Assembly: GCA_963969595.1 (NCBI GenBank)
Contig: OZ018413.1
Coordinates: 9,042,211-9,106,210, forward strand
Direction: 5' to 3'
From: Neckera pumila
Lineage: Eukaryota > Streptophyta > Bryopsida > Hypnales > Neckeraceae
DNA: 64,000 nucleotides
A model generated the notes under the pieces. That model saw only the letters and a list, made by a program, of their open reading frames with translations. It had not been told where the DNA came from and did not search any database. Both the position numbers and the translations under genes were made by a program. Shown piece by piece: positions 23,477 through 34,862 of the stretch. Numbering within the stretch: position 1 is the first letter of the stretch; each line of letters starts with the position of its first letter.

Positions 23477-23753
23477 TAGATGTTTTTCAGCTCCTTTGAT
23501 GGGCTGTGAGTTCTCTGGGCTGCCAGGGTCAGGGGAACAGCTTCACAGCAGTTCGTAGCTGCTGCATGACGTGGCAGAACGACTGCCACGTCACCAATTT
23601 TTTTTTTTGCTTTTTTTTTTCATTTTCGATTTAAAAAAAAAAAATCAAAAAATTCAAAAAAAGATCTGATAGTGGACGTCCCCAATCAGCTAGGAGAACA
23701 ACGTCAAGGAAACAAACCTAAAACGGCCTTTTAGTCCCCTTGAATTTCTTCTA
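23477..23753. mobile_element. Palindrome-bearing MITE N1 (Mutator-like?)
   Basis: Inserted in copy D. The flanks ATGGAATTCAT (23466-23476) and ATGGAAACACAT (23754-23765) look like a 9-11-bp duplication, as made by Mutator-type elements. It contains a perfect 10-bp inverted repeat TGACGTGGCA / TGCCACGTCA separated by 7 bases (23567-23593), beside a GC-rich block and poly-T/poly-A arms. Confidence 0.6.
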
Positions 23754-23933
23754 ATGGAAACACATTTATTCCAACAGTGAGATTGTTTTAGCAGATAAGC
23801 TAACTCCAGAGGGCTTTTTTTAATTAATATTAAAAAAATAGAAATAAAAAATTAATCCCATGCATTATTTTCTCAAGAAAATGCTACGATTGCTCTAAAG
23901 GAAGAAGCCCTATAACTTTCACACATTAGATGA

Positions 23934-24206
23934 GATTCGGGGATCTTAGAAGGCTCTGAGTTCCCCTGCTATTTGCTGCATTCCCAGACTACGGGAACGC
24001 AGCGGCAGCAGCTGGTTGACGTGGTCGAGCGACTGCCACGTCATTTTTTTTTTAAAAAAAATTTTAAAAAAAATTGCTTAAAATGATATTTTGGTAAGAA
24101 TTTTTTTTTTTTTTTTTTTTTTTTTTGTAAGAAAATTTCTAATACACCCGTACCGGCGTTCACTGAATCTGGGCAGATCAGAGAACAGGCCTGATACGGC
24201 CCTCAC
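23934..24206. mobile_element. Palindrome-bearing MITE N2
   Basis: Same family as N1. The GC-rich block is followed by TGACGTGGTC, a 7-base spacer and TGCCACGTCA (24017-24043). Ends are approximate (GATTCGGGGATC ... CCTCACGAATC). The bases on both sides repeat part of the copy D sequence ATCCAAATGA. Confidence 0.55.
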
Positions 24207-24451
24207 GAATCCAAATGAATCATATGAAAGCTTTTCATGTGGAAAAAATACAACTTATAAACTTTCTTAGAAATTATATGTTTTTTTTTCTTTGCCTGAT
24301 GTTTTATTTATGCTTAGGTTGGCATAAATTTTGCTCTAATGCACCAATTGAAATAGAATTATATTCTTCAAAAGCTACTGCATTTTTCTATCTTCAAAAA
24401 TGGTTTCAAAAAATTGCTTCAAAAATTGAGATTGTAGGAAGTATCCTACAT

Positions 24452-24997
24452 TAGGAAAAATGGCAACCCTCAAAGGGGCTGCTTCCCTTTGAGGAGTTCC
24501 CCTCAGGGAGGTGCAGCCCCTTTGAGGGGAACGCCACTGTTTTTGAACAGGGGGGTTCATTTTTAAAAAATTTAAAAATTCATAATAATAATATAATATT
24601 AATATAATATTATAATTAAAATTAAAATAATTAAAATAATACAAATTAATAATATAAAAAATAAAAAATATTAAAATAATAATTAAAATAATAATAAAAT
24701 AATTAAAATAAACTAATTCTCAAATTAGGAAGCTGATGTGGTCGCCATGGTGCCACATCAGATTCCAAAACAAAAAAGAAAAAATTTAAATTAACTATTT
24801 TTATGTTTTTTTAAATACTAAAATAAGGTTCAGTGCCAGGGTCGGGCGCTGTCCAGGCTCTCCCATTCGCTAGAGGGGGAATTTTTATTTTATTTTATTT
24901 ATTTATTTATTTATTTTTATTGAAAAAAAAAAAAAATCAGTTGCTGTTCCCTCGTTCCCCTCACTCACAGCCCCTTTGAGGGCTCCAATTCTTCCTA
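24452..24997. mobile_element. Palindrome-bearing MITE N3, 546 bp
   Basis: Clear terminal inverted repeats: TAGGAAAAATGG...CCCTCAAAGGGGCTG at left and CAGCCCCTTTGAGGG...CTTCCTA at right. The flanks ATCCTACAT and ATGGCTTTCAT suggest a 9-11-bp duplication. It contains the same 10-7-10 palindrome in CpG-decayed form, TGATGTGGTC / TGCCACATCA (24734-24760). Confidence 0.7.
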
Positions 24998-25045
24998 ATG
25001 GCTTTCATTTGTCCTTTGAAGGGACAATAGAACTTTTGGGATTAA

Positions 25046-25714
25046 ACAATTGCTTAAATGTCATTCATCAAACACTTTTCATCCTTTGGAACATTTTAGG
25101 ATTATTGAAATAATTTAATAGATGTTTGAAATAGTCAAAAACAATAAAACATTAGCCTTATCCTGTAAGAACTCCTTTCTTGTAAATTGTGATTATTGAT
25201 TCATTGGATGCCCCTTCCAATGATTATTTTTTTAGGTAAAGAAATTATTTGCACAAATTAGCATTTGATATCTTTGGCTCATGGTATAAATTCTTCAACT
25301 ATTAAATGTTATAATTGTAGCTTTAAAGTCTTATTAAATATCTATCACTTAATTAAAAGACATTGAAACTATCTATTATCAATAGATAGAGACTTGTGTC
25401 ATGTGAATTGGTGTCTTCTTGCTTCAAGTCTTAATTCAAATTTCCATTAGGTTGTTCTTTGTGGCTTGGATCTACCACACAAAATCTTCTTCATAGAATC
25501 TTGCTTAAACATACTCTGTTGTCAAAATACAACGTCATGGGGTAACCAATCACTCTGGTAGATTTCTATTCTCAATCATTAGATTCGACCAACTTGTGTT
25601 CTTTTGGAGAGCCGTTCCAAATTGCCATGCCATGCTATTTCAAACATGGCCTGTCAACTTGGAAAAGTGCCCTTGGTGAGTAGTCAGAGTGTATGTTTAT
25701 TTTTTTATTTTTAA

Positions 25715-25749
<35 letters not shown>

Positions 25750-26187
25750 TTTTTTAATTTTTTAATTTTAATTTTTTTAATTTTTTTAATTTTTTTTAAT
25801 TTTTTTTAATTATTATTTTTTTATTAAAAAGTTTGGGTTCCTACACCATTATCACAACAGTTTCAGCTACGCAAAAAATAGGGGAAAAACTATTTTTTCA
25901 GCCCCTTAAAACTAAATTTCAAGGTACTAAAGGGGTCAGTGGAGCAACCCTCCGAAGGGCTTGTTTTTTCTCTAATATTACTTTAGATAGCCACAACTAA
26001 AAATAAAAAATAAAAACAATATGAATAAACCTTGTCAATCTCCTTCCATAGACCTAGTCTTGTGGAGCAACCTAGTACTTACAAAAGTTCATTAAATATT
26101 TGCACAAAATGGACAATTTAGTGAACTATGGAAATCTTTAAGATGTTTTTTTTTTTGAAAAATGTAATTCATTTATTGTAAATAACG
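25046..26187. other. AT-rich intergenic with (AT)n and A/T homopolymer tract
   Basis: Contains an (AT)n run at 25712-25736 followed by TTTTTTAA-type repeats to about 25825. No gene recognised. Confidence 0.5.
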
Positions 26188-26359
26188 GATATTTTGTTAA
26201 AATGATGATACTCTTCAGCCATTTTTCCATCTATTTTTTAGGATTCGTATAGATTTCAGACCAAGTGATCTAAAATGTCAGACTGGTTTACATTTCAGAC
26301 CACACGGTCTAAATCTACAACTGCCAAGTTTGAGGAATATTGCCATTCTAACGAAATAT
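26188..26359. mobile_element. TTTCGTTAAAATGGCGG-type MITE, copy 1
   Basis: Degraded termini GATATTTTGTTAAAATG and CATTCTAACGAAATATC. The interior holds repeats of 'GATTTCAGACC...GTCTAAA' type, shared with the copy at 28180. Flanks TAACG/TAACC. Confidence 0.6.
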
Positions 26360-26541
26360 CTAACCGCTTTGTATTACAAATGTCTTCAGTTGCAAGTTGC
26401 AGTGTTAGAGATCACTGTCTAAAGCATGCTTGCGAAGCTGACGAGTCAACATAAATCATGCTACACCCAAATCATCAACGATCCATTCCATTCTCTTTTG
26501 ACACCATTTTTTTCCTAGAACTCACAAGAATAAAAAGTGTG

Positions 26542-27330
26542 CTACAGATCGACGTGCCCGGTAAGTACTTGCCGTAAAGGAATTCGAAGACTTCCTTCAA
26601 TGGAGTTATCAAAGATGGTTGGCCGTTTGCAACTCTTCAAAAGAGCCTGAGCACCTTGATCTTCAATTCCATTCCAATTTCCGCAAAATCTGTAAGCAGA
26701 ATTAGCAATCTGGTGCACTCTATTTTCATACAAATTGATTAATCCAGATTCTATCCGTCTTCGATATTGATAGATGAACAAAAAAAAATAGATGCACTCG
26801 TAGAACATATTGGGCATTTCTGCCAAGTCAGTACAATTATGAGATCTGGATGTTGTGAAAATAACCGATATATTGTTAAAATGACGATATTCCATAAACT
26901 TTGCACTTTCACGTTTAGAGCGTGCAGTCTGAAATCTATATCCGTCCTAGAAATGAATGGAAAAATGGTGTCTGGAATGCCGCCATTTTAACGAAACTTC
27001 CCATAATATGAACCTTATCTGTCGTACAGAACACACAAGCAACTTCGTCTGCGTTTACTAATGCGTGCGCAAGCCAATAGGCAGCTTGTGACTCTGTCAA
27101 CGAAGAAACTGATCTCTATCAACAGCTAGCTTGGAGCTAGCAGGTCAATAACATTTTCATAAACATTGCTTAGTCCAACTGGTGAGGCGATTCTAGAGTT
27201 GTTGTTGATGTTCGGCAACCTCTCCCGAATCCTCCAGTTCCAAGCACAGAATCACAGAAGTGGCTTGAGTTCCAGAAGTGGGATCGGAGACGACTCTTAC
27301 AACAACTCAATGTTAATTTTAACGACTAGG
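26542..27330 (-). pseudogene. Possible decayed or intron-split gene, product unknown
   Basis: On the minus strand, several blocks have protein-like composition unlike the surrounding AT desert. One is near 27300-27220 (SGTQATSVILCLELED). One is 27095-27005 (AAYWLAHALVNADEVACVF). One is about 26770-26545 (NSAYRFCGNWNGIEDQGAQA ... ending VLTGHVDL and a TAG). They lie in different frames and are separated by a MITE (26867-27002), so either exons or remnants. I do not recognise the family. Confidence 0.3.
26867..27002. mobile_element. TTTCGTTAAAATGGCGG-type MITE, copy 2
   Basis: 136 bp, with ends GATATATTGTTAAAATGACG and TGCCGCCATTTTAACGAAAC. The core TTTGCACTTTCACGTTTAGA and GTCCTAGAAATGAATGGAAA is shared with copy 4. 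It interrupts the possible gene remnant on the minus strand. Confidence 0.7.
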
Positions 27331-28179
27331 TAACGAGAAAGTAGAGAAAATAACATGTTGAATCACGAGTTGGATTGGCGAGGGATATATTATGTTTTAT
27401 AATGAAGTTATTCTTTCATGCTCCCGGAGATAACCTCAACGTTTGGAATTTTGGATCAATCAAGGGTCTGAAAAGGACACCATAATGCTATAATAGTTCA
27501 ATATGTGTTGTGAAAAAATGCATTGATACCTCTCCTTATCCGATGATCGAGTCATTATCACATTGCCAATATCAATTTTATCACAAATGAACACATTCAT
27601 TCTAATATACTGGTGCTTACAACAAGTCGATATTACTTAACTTTTCATAGTGCTTAAATCATATTGGTGAACGACCTTGAAATGTTTTCTGATATCGACT
27701 TCTTGCAAGTCTCGATCCCTCACCCTCCTTCCAAACAAAACCACTGCTGCTGTCTCTTCATAATGATCTTGCACAAGCACAATATACATTCAAAGAACAA
27801 GGAGGCAGGGAGACTCATTTGCCTTGCGATTTGAAGCCTAAGTGGACTCTTAAGTACTCCGTATTTGTTATCAGGAAGTTTCAAATACCAGCTTAACCGC
27901 CTTCTAATTCTGTGGTCTTTGAACTCAGATTTGAGTTCCCTACTTCAAAATACATTTCTGCAAAAACCCACATTTGTATCAAAGTTTGCAGGTGGACGGA
28001 CAATATTCGTCGACTTTGGATTGCCACGAATCAATGCCACAGTTGAACTCAACTCAGAGAAACAAGAAAAACATCATTTTGAAATGGGAACTGGAAAAGG
28101 GTACTGTCGAAACAGAAGTAGGGAAGACGGTAGCCAAATTAAAATTAAGTATCATAACAATATTAGTCCTACCTACTAT
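27331..28179. other. Intergenic stretch, no clear gene
   Basis: Two overlapping ORFs of about 105 codons (27865-28288, +) run into the adjacent MITE and show no domain features. I do not call them. Confidence 0.4.
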
Positions 28180-28506
28180 GGCGAATTTCGTTAAAATGGC
28201 GGTATCCCCAGTGCCATACTTTCCTTGTGCCACATTTCTTATGCCATTTTTTCAGACCATCCGTTCTGAACATCTAGAACTAGTATAGATTCCAGACATC
28301 TAAGACTGTTGTAGATTTCAAACATCTAGGAACTACATAGATTTTAGACCGACTGTTCTAAAAAATCTAGGATTGGTATAGATTTAGATATCTAGGAAAT
28401 GCATAGATTTTCAGAATGTATCATTGGTTTAGATTTCAGAACGGCCGTTTTGAACTGAAATAACGTGCCATTGTAATGGAATGCCGCCATTTTAATGAAA
28501 TTCACC
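28180..28506. mobile_element. TTTCGTTAAAATGGCGG-type MITE, copy 3 (best ends)
   Basis: Begins GGCGAATTTCGTTAAAATGG and ends CCATTTTAATGAAATTCACC. The flanks TCCTACTAT (28171-28179) and ATCTACTAT (28507-28515) share CTACTAT in register, which suggests an 8-9-bp duplication (hAT or Mutator type). The interior repeats AGATTTCAGA/CATCTAGGAA motifs. Confidence 0.75.
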
Positions 28507-28614
28507 ATCTACTATAAATTCTTAACTGTGAATTACTATCAATTTTCTTGCCCCCTTGATTGTATCAGTTGCTGCTTACTCCCGACTCAATCAAAACAGA
28601 GCGACTAATTAACT

Positions 28615-28748
28615 GATATTTCGTTAAAATGGCGGCATTTCACAAACTTGGCACTTTCACATTTAGACAGTGAGGTCTGAAATCTATTCTTGTCCTAGAA
28701 ATGAATGAAAAAATGGCATGTGGAATACTGCCATTTAAAAAAATTCCC
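28615..28748. mobile_element. TTTCGTTAAAATGGCGG-type MITE, copy 4
   Basis: Ends GATATTTCGTTAAAATGGCG and CTGCCATTTAAAAAAATTCCC. About 134 bp, collinear with copy 2. Confidence 0.7.
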
Positions 28749-28962
28749 ATTAATACTCCGATCCATTTGTAAGTGAAAACATGTCGATTGTGTGAATCCT
28801 ATCTCTCTAACTGTAGTCATGTTAAATATCTCAAACGTAACCTACACTTGACTTGTTAAATAACTTAAGAACTGAATGGTAATGAGAATTTTAATGATGT
28901 ATTTTTTATCATGGACTTGAGAGTTGGTTGAGAGTTGGGAGGTTTGGGATGGTTTACTGAAT

Positions 28963-29101
28963 AAGGTAGTATGCTCTTAAAGCGACCATTTAAGCCTACC
29001 TAACTCATCATTGACAGTAGAACATACTTTAAGCAACATGTCAGTCCTTCCTAGATAGGGATCGCAATTAGAACACGGTTGATTTTAGGTGTAGTTACCT
29101 T
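28963..29101. mobile_element. Small foldback MITE, copy 2
   Basis: AAGGTAGTATGCTCTTAAAG at left and GTAGTTACCTT at right, with the core CAACATGTCAGTCCTTCC shared with 8953-9091. The hairpin is more degraded. Confidence 0.65.
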
Positions 29102-30554
29102 ATAACTGGTTTGGCATTTATGCAATTGTGGATGTTGCAATCTCTCTAATTGACAATTGGCTTATCTATAATAGAAAACTAGGGTTATGCCTTTACAACT
29201 TAAGACTCCTCTACTTTACAAATTCAAAATGTCGGACACCTCCATCTCCTAAGCAATCAAGACAATCACTCAGTTGTATGATTTTGATGAAAACATGCAC
29301 CTTCTCCAAAAGATTATCTATGGTTTTTGTTTTCTTTTTTTTGGTTCTTTTCCATGCATGGATGTGCTCAACTCTTCTACATGGTGTTGCAAGTGTAAGA
29401 ATATATTTAAATGCATTCATTTGCAAGAGAGATTGATTTTTATCTGGTGATAGCATCCAATCACAAATGTTTGAAAGTGCTCGAATAATTCAACATGTCA
29501 CAGCAACCAAAGAAGCTCCAAGTCTCATCTCAATATGCCAGAGGATGTGTTAACTAGGCAATTTGTTCAACTTAGTTTGCAAGGACTGTTTTAGAATCTC
29601 AATTCTTGAGATGCATGCCAATTGCCAAGCGTGCAAACTTTGAGATCGTCCAAGATCAAAAGCATGCACCCTTTTCCCTTTGGACTTGAAATTGACTCCA
29701 ATTTGTGAAATAAATATTTGATAAAATGGGGACAAAATTGTAACATTCATGTGCTCAAAGCTCTAAAAATAAGGTTTAGGGTTACATTTCAGGCTTTGTG
29801 TGCTGAAAGTGAGAAATTGAAATGTGTCAATTCAAGGAATTTGAAGTTAAGATGGAAATTGATATATCTAGAAGTTAGCTAATTGAAGGCTAATCAAGTG
29901 TACAAATAGATGGGAGTCGTGAGACAATGCTAGTAACAAAGATTAGGAAGGAGATAGAATCAAGTCTATAGAAGTTTTAGTGCCTCTACCACATGTGAAG
30001 CCATGTCCATTTCTAGTGTCTTTCTTTTGTGCAATAACTATCGAATCTAGCTATTAGGGCCAGCAAATTTTTTTTTGAAAATAGAAGCCAATTTTTTGAA
30101 AATTTATTTTGCAATTTTTTGTATGGACAAAAAAGAATATTGTAATATATTGACAAAATGTTCTTGATTTTTGGCAAATTTAATAAATATTTAATAAAGA
30201 ATATGATGACACTGTCCACCATGAACAACTACTTTGGGAGAAAAAATGTTACTTCACACCAAGCGACAAGTATGGAGAATTTTGGATTATACTAACCAAA
30301 CTCACTACCTTTGACAAACTTCACTCCTATTGAGACCATCCTATAGTACTTTTGACATTCTATTACTACTAACAGTGTTTGGTGAGAAGCAATGCTATTC
30401 TTGTTGTATTAGGTTTGAAAGAGCCCTCTTTGAAGGCTATCAATGTTGTGAACTTCCACCAATATAATAAAATGGATGTTTTGAATAAGATGGTTTGGAG
30501 CTTATTGATCACCATGTGGTATGTCCTTGCAAAGTCATAGTATTTATAAGAAGC
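29102..30554. other. AT-rich intergenic stretch, no gene seen
   Basis: A 102-codon ORF at 29128-29436 has no recognisable domain and is treated as chance. Confidence 0.4.
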
Positions 30555-30556
30555 TA

Positions 30557-30956
30557 CGCCCTTTGTCCCAAAATGATCTTCCTGAACTTGAATTTCTACC
30601 TACACAAAATAGTGTAATTAGGTTGCCTTACTTGAGATAAATTACCTCATGGATCAATGCTTGTTCCACATGGAGGCACATGCCACTCTTTGAACCAAAC
30701 CTTGAACTTGGTGCACAAATCTATGCCATACACATGGCTCTGAAATGGATGCGTTATTGTACAAAAGCAGTGAATGTTTCTATAGTGTGGACTGTCGAGA
30801 AATTAATGTAGGGCAACCTAATTTCACTATTTTGTGTAGACTTGAATTTTTGTATTCTTCATTCATTCCCATTGCAATCACTTTGGGTATTGCTGCCAAA
30901 TCCCTTCCACTCACATTGCAACATGCAATCAGAAGACCATCTTGGGACGAAGGGAG
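30557..30956. mobile_element. Stowaway-like foldback element, 400 bp
   Basis: Starts CGCCCTTTGTCCCAAAATGA, ends ACCATCTTGGGACGAAGGGAG, with TA on both sides. It also holds a long internal inverted repeat: CTACACAAAATAGTG...AGGTTGCC (about 30590-30635) is mirrored near 30806-30855. The RNA would fold into a long hairpin. Distinct from the 217-bp subtype. Confidence 0.75.
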
Positions 30957-31045
30957 TATCATTCTCCTCAAAACCAATCCTCAATCATGTAACAAGTTTG
31001 TAGTGAAAAGAAACATGTTCATGAAAGTGGCAGATTTCAATTAAG

Positions 31046-31583
31046 GTAAACCTGCCTATGGTGGGCAGAATGGGTGGTTTGGTCTGTTGCCATTAGGAAA
31101 AAGAATCAAACTTTTTTTCATACAAAGACAAATCTGTGACATGAAGGAAGCAGTTGAAATTTTATTTTTTGGACAAAGTATGAATTAGTTATGAATTTCC
31201 GAAGTGTTTTGCCCAATTGGTCTAAAAGAGTCTGTAGACTACTCCAAATCAGCAAAAAGTGTTTCCATAATGGTCATCTTACCACCAAAAGCAGTCACCA
31301 AATTTTCTAACATGCTACAAGATTTTCTAACATGGCCATGACATGAAGGAATAAAAAAATAACTTTCTATGACAAGTTTACACTAGAAAGGTGTAGCTGT
31401 CCTACGACAGTCACTAATAACTCTATGGCCATCTCCTAAGGCATTGATTTTGGCCAATAACCAACCTAATAAAGTCATAATCTCATTTATTGACAAAAAT
31501 CTGAAATGGGTTGATGTAAGACTGTAATGGGTGCTTTTGTAGATGTCTGCATTAGGTGGTTTGCCTGGCATAGGCAGGTTTAC
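31046..31583. mobile_element. Element with 15-bp perfect terminal inverted repeats
   Basis: GTAAACCTGCCTATG at the left and CATAGGCAGGTTTAC at the right, with looser similarity continuing inward (GGTGGTTT / AAACCACC). About 538 bp. Superfamily and target duplication not determined. Non-coding. Confidence 0.7.
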
Positions 31584-31622
31584 TTTACTAGTCCACACTT
31601 ATTTGCTTATATATTTGGTCTC

Positions 31623-32505
31623 TGAATCCCTATAGGCCCACGGCCTTTTTTCTACCAAAAAACACTCGAAACTGCCATTCTTTTAGCAAAGAGTGAAAAA
31701 ACATTAAAAATATTTTTTTTGCAAATCTAACTATAGGATCTTACACCTAACTAGTATGAGAATGTGTGGAAAAAATTTCAGAATTTTTTACCGCATAGAT
31801 TGCAAGATATCTGTGTTTAAAGTGGAAAAAACAAGATTTTCAACACATTGCGGACCAAATTTTTTGACTTTAAACATTTTTAACTTAAAATTTTTGCACT
31901 ACAGCGTTTTGAGCTTTAAACAATTACAGTGGAGAACTGAGTTGAGAGTCTAGGAAGAAAAAAAAAGTTCAAAAAAACTTAATTATCATTCTTTAAAAAA
32001 TTGTTAAGTAGAAGTAGGTACGAGATAGAAGGAAAATCTAAAATATTCATATATTCTTTATGGAATTAAAATGCACTAATCCCAATGGTGAGATTGTTCT
32101 AGCAAGTAAATAAAACCATTACAAAAAAAAATTTGAATCCAAATTATTTTTTTCAAGAAGATGCTCTAACTGCCCAAAAAACAAGAATGTCCATAACTTC
32201 CTCATAACAAATCCAATTGAAATGAATCAAAGCTTTCCAGAGAGACAAAAATATAATCTATGAGAAAAAAATATTTTAAAAAAAAATTCAAAATTTTGCA
32301 AAATTTTGCTGCCCTCTCTCCCCACGCATTCCAAGAAATGGCATAACTTTTTGCTCAAAGGTCCGATTTCAAATTTCTCTTTTCCGCCACATACCTCTCT
32401 CAATTCTTCACCTTTTCAAAAAGTTTCAAAGAATCACAACAAAGTTTCAGCCCGTAGGTACGTGCCCGAAAACGCATTTGTCCCCCGAAGGGACAACGGG
32501 GTTAA
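31623..32505 (+). mobile_element. TTAA-flanked piggyBac-like MITE, copy E
   Basis: The left terminus is degraded (TGAATCCCTATAGGCCCACGG). The right end GGGACAACGGGGTTAA lacks the CCTTTAG segment. Interior landmarks are complete, with GC-richer stretches at 32310-32490 (CCGTAGGTACGTGCCCGAAA). Confidence 0.85.
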
Positions 32506-32651
32506 ATCTAATATTATCATTGTATTCAGGTCAGGGCCTCAACATCTTCTAAGAAAGATCTAAAGATATTGATCAACCATAGCTAATGAATAAGGCTCAA
32601 GAGGGCCCAATAGTTTGAGAATGTTTTTGGAACTAATACCAAGGCTAAATG

Positions 32652-34427
32652 CCCGGGGAGATCACTATCGGTTTTTTAGAAAATTATATGATTTAAAAGA
32701 TAGAATCCAATTAATTCAAAGCAAAGAAATTTAATATAATATGTAGGGCTACTATAGGGTCCATGAAATGCTACATACTCTATTATATATAAATTAGGGT
32801 ATAAAAAAACATCATGTAATAGGATTTTTTTAAAATAAATTAGCCTTAATAAATAGAGGCTGTGCAAATTTTTCATAGTACAATAAGTATAGATGTAGAC
32901 AAATAATTTCATGTAGATGATAAAATGGACATAATCAAGAAAATCTACAATGAAGGGTGGTTAACTGAAATTGTGCTACGATACTAGCAGTGTATATATC
33001 AAAAAAATGAAGTGTAAACGTAAGGCACCAACCATAAGTGGCAGAAGATGTCACACTATATGAATAGGGAGGTTTATCTAATTACCTCCATAGATTCAAT
33101 GAACTAATAATTGTACAACATGAGGATAGAATTTATAGTTTGTTTAATTTCATTAATTGAAGCCATAAATGTTGAACACACTCATATTGAATGGGATGTT
33201 TCCGGAATAGTTTCAATGGGATTTTGAAGTGCTCAATGGTAAACTTGTTATTAACCCCTAAAGGCTAGAGGATGTTTTGGAAGATTTTTTTTTTTAAACT
33301 GCCCATTTTTTATGCATTATCCAATGTTAAAAATTCATCAATATTTTTGAATTTCAACCACACAAAAATGTATTAAACAAGTAAGTCAATGTGTGGAAAA
33401 ATTTCAGCCTATTTGACCAAGTGAATTAAAAGATTATATTGTTTGAAGTGAGAAAAAAAACTTTTTTGAATTCTTGCAAAATATGGTTAGCACTTCAAGC
33501 CCTTCAGTAGAGTAAATTTTTTGTTCTATACAAAGATGAAGATTTTAGCCACTCATACATGTATGATGTTAGGTTACCCATGAAAATTTTCAAAGCAAAT
33601 ATGGAGTCTAGCTTATTCTAAATCAACTTGCAATGTAAGGAAGTTAAGTGCATTGGCAATACACTAGTCATTTTTTGATGATTTCTTGTGTAATGAAGAC
33701 ATTTTTTACTTGAAATCCAAATAGTAAAAATAAAAGACAAAAATTTGGAATACGGTACGTAGAAAAGATTTCAAGTATTTTGACTTCACATATTACAAGA
33801 TAACAGGGCTTGAAGTAGAAAAAAATGTTTGTCCTTAAAGCCATCCCAATATAGCTAATAGAATTTGACTCTTCTTATTTGATAATTTGATAATTCAACT
33901 TTTTTTATATATTTGTATTCTATATTTTATTAGTTATATGCCAAATTTCAAAAGTTGATGAGCATTTTTGCGAAAGGTGCCCCAAAGATGCCCAAATTGC
34001 CCAAGTTGCCAAAAAAGTTAAAGGGAACATAACTTTTGTTTCAAGTACTCAATTAGGAAAAAAGTATATTTTCACTAAAAAAATACATGCTCACACTTTG
34101 TGTCAAAATTTTGTGAACAACCGACCCAAATTGACTTCTTAGATCCTATCCGAGTTTTCAATTGTTCAATCAATGAACAATTGGTCTTTAGGGGTTAAGA
34201 AAAACCACTTAGTCAATTGAACACTTACATTCTATAAGTAAGATAGCTCCACTTTAAAAACTTCATGAATGAATTTACAAAAATATAGGGTGTTGGAAAT
34301 ACGCCCTCATAGCTTTTTATACAAAAACATAGTCATCTTAAATACAATAATTAAGGTAAATAGCCCCACACCAAATACCCTCCTAACTCAAGTGTATACC
34401 TTAAATTACAAGGAGTGTCTCCCCGGG
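32652..34427. mobile_element. hAT-like element with GCTAAATG duplication, hosting a MITE
   Basis: A perfect 8-bp duplication GCTAAATG lies at 32644-32651 and 34428-34435. Termini are CCCGGGGAGATCACT and, inverted, CCCGGGGAGACACT. Without the nested MITE at 33251-34198 the element is about 0.83 kb and non-coding. An 8-bp duplication points to hAT, although its termini usually begin CAGGG. Confidence 0.7.
33251..34198 (+). mobile_element. TTAA-flanked MITE, variant subfamily, copy F
   Basis: Starts TTAACCCCTAAAGGCTAGAGG and ends GAACAATTGGTCTTTAGGGGTTAA. The internal sequence differs from copies A-E (CCAAAGATGCCCAAATTGCC; CATAACTTTTGTTTCAAGTA) and resembles the decayed copy at 13023-13549. Confidence 0.85.
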
Positions 34428-34862
34428 GCTAAATGCTAATACTAACTCAATCATGTACTTTGTATACTATACTTGGTGGTCAAGGTCAGCAAAAACATTT
34501 CTAAAACAAATGTCATAATTTTGTGGATATTAAATTTTTTTGAAAAGAACAATTGTAAGGGGAATAAATGAATCTTTCTATTCTCAAGCATGAGCTAAAT
34601 CACATTTGCCTACTTTAGTTAATTGTTTGGCAAGGATTGAATGTTAATGCAAGAGTTATTGTTCAAAAAAATTGCAATAGATGGCTTGACATTATAAATT
34701 CCATTTTGTATATGTAATCATACATCCCTTTTTCTATTAATAACATGTCTAAAAGGTCATGCTCATCTATTTTCTCTCTATATATATTTGTTGTGATGTT
34801 GTGCATTGTTCTAAACATATATTACTAGTAATATATATTACCAATAATACAAATGAGCACTT
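34428..34862. other. Intergenic stretch, no gene seen
   Basis: AT-rich, with a TATATATT/AATATATA palindromic stretch near 34818-34845. Confidence 0.4.

Larger units (their letters stand above)
22810..25045 (+). mobile_element. TTAA-flanked MITE, copy D, carrying four nested insertions
   Basis: Starts TTAATTCCAAAGTTGTGAGGCC (degraded) and ends GGGACAATAGAACTTTTGGGATTAA. Family landmarks are spread over 2.2 kb because a Stowaway MITE (22945-23160) and three related palindromic MITEs (about 23477-23753, 23934-24206, 24452-24997) have inserted. It is more diverged than other copies, consistent with age. Confidence 0.8.
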
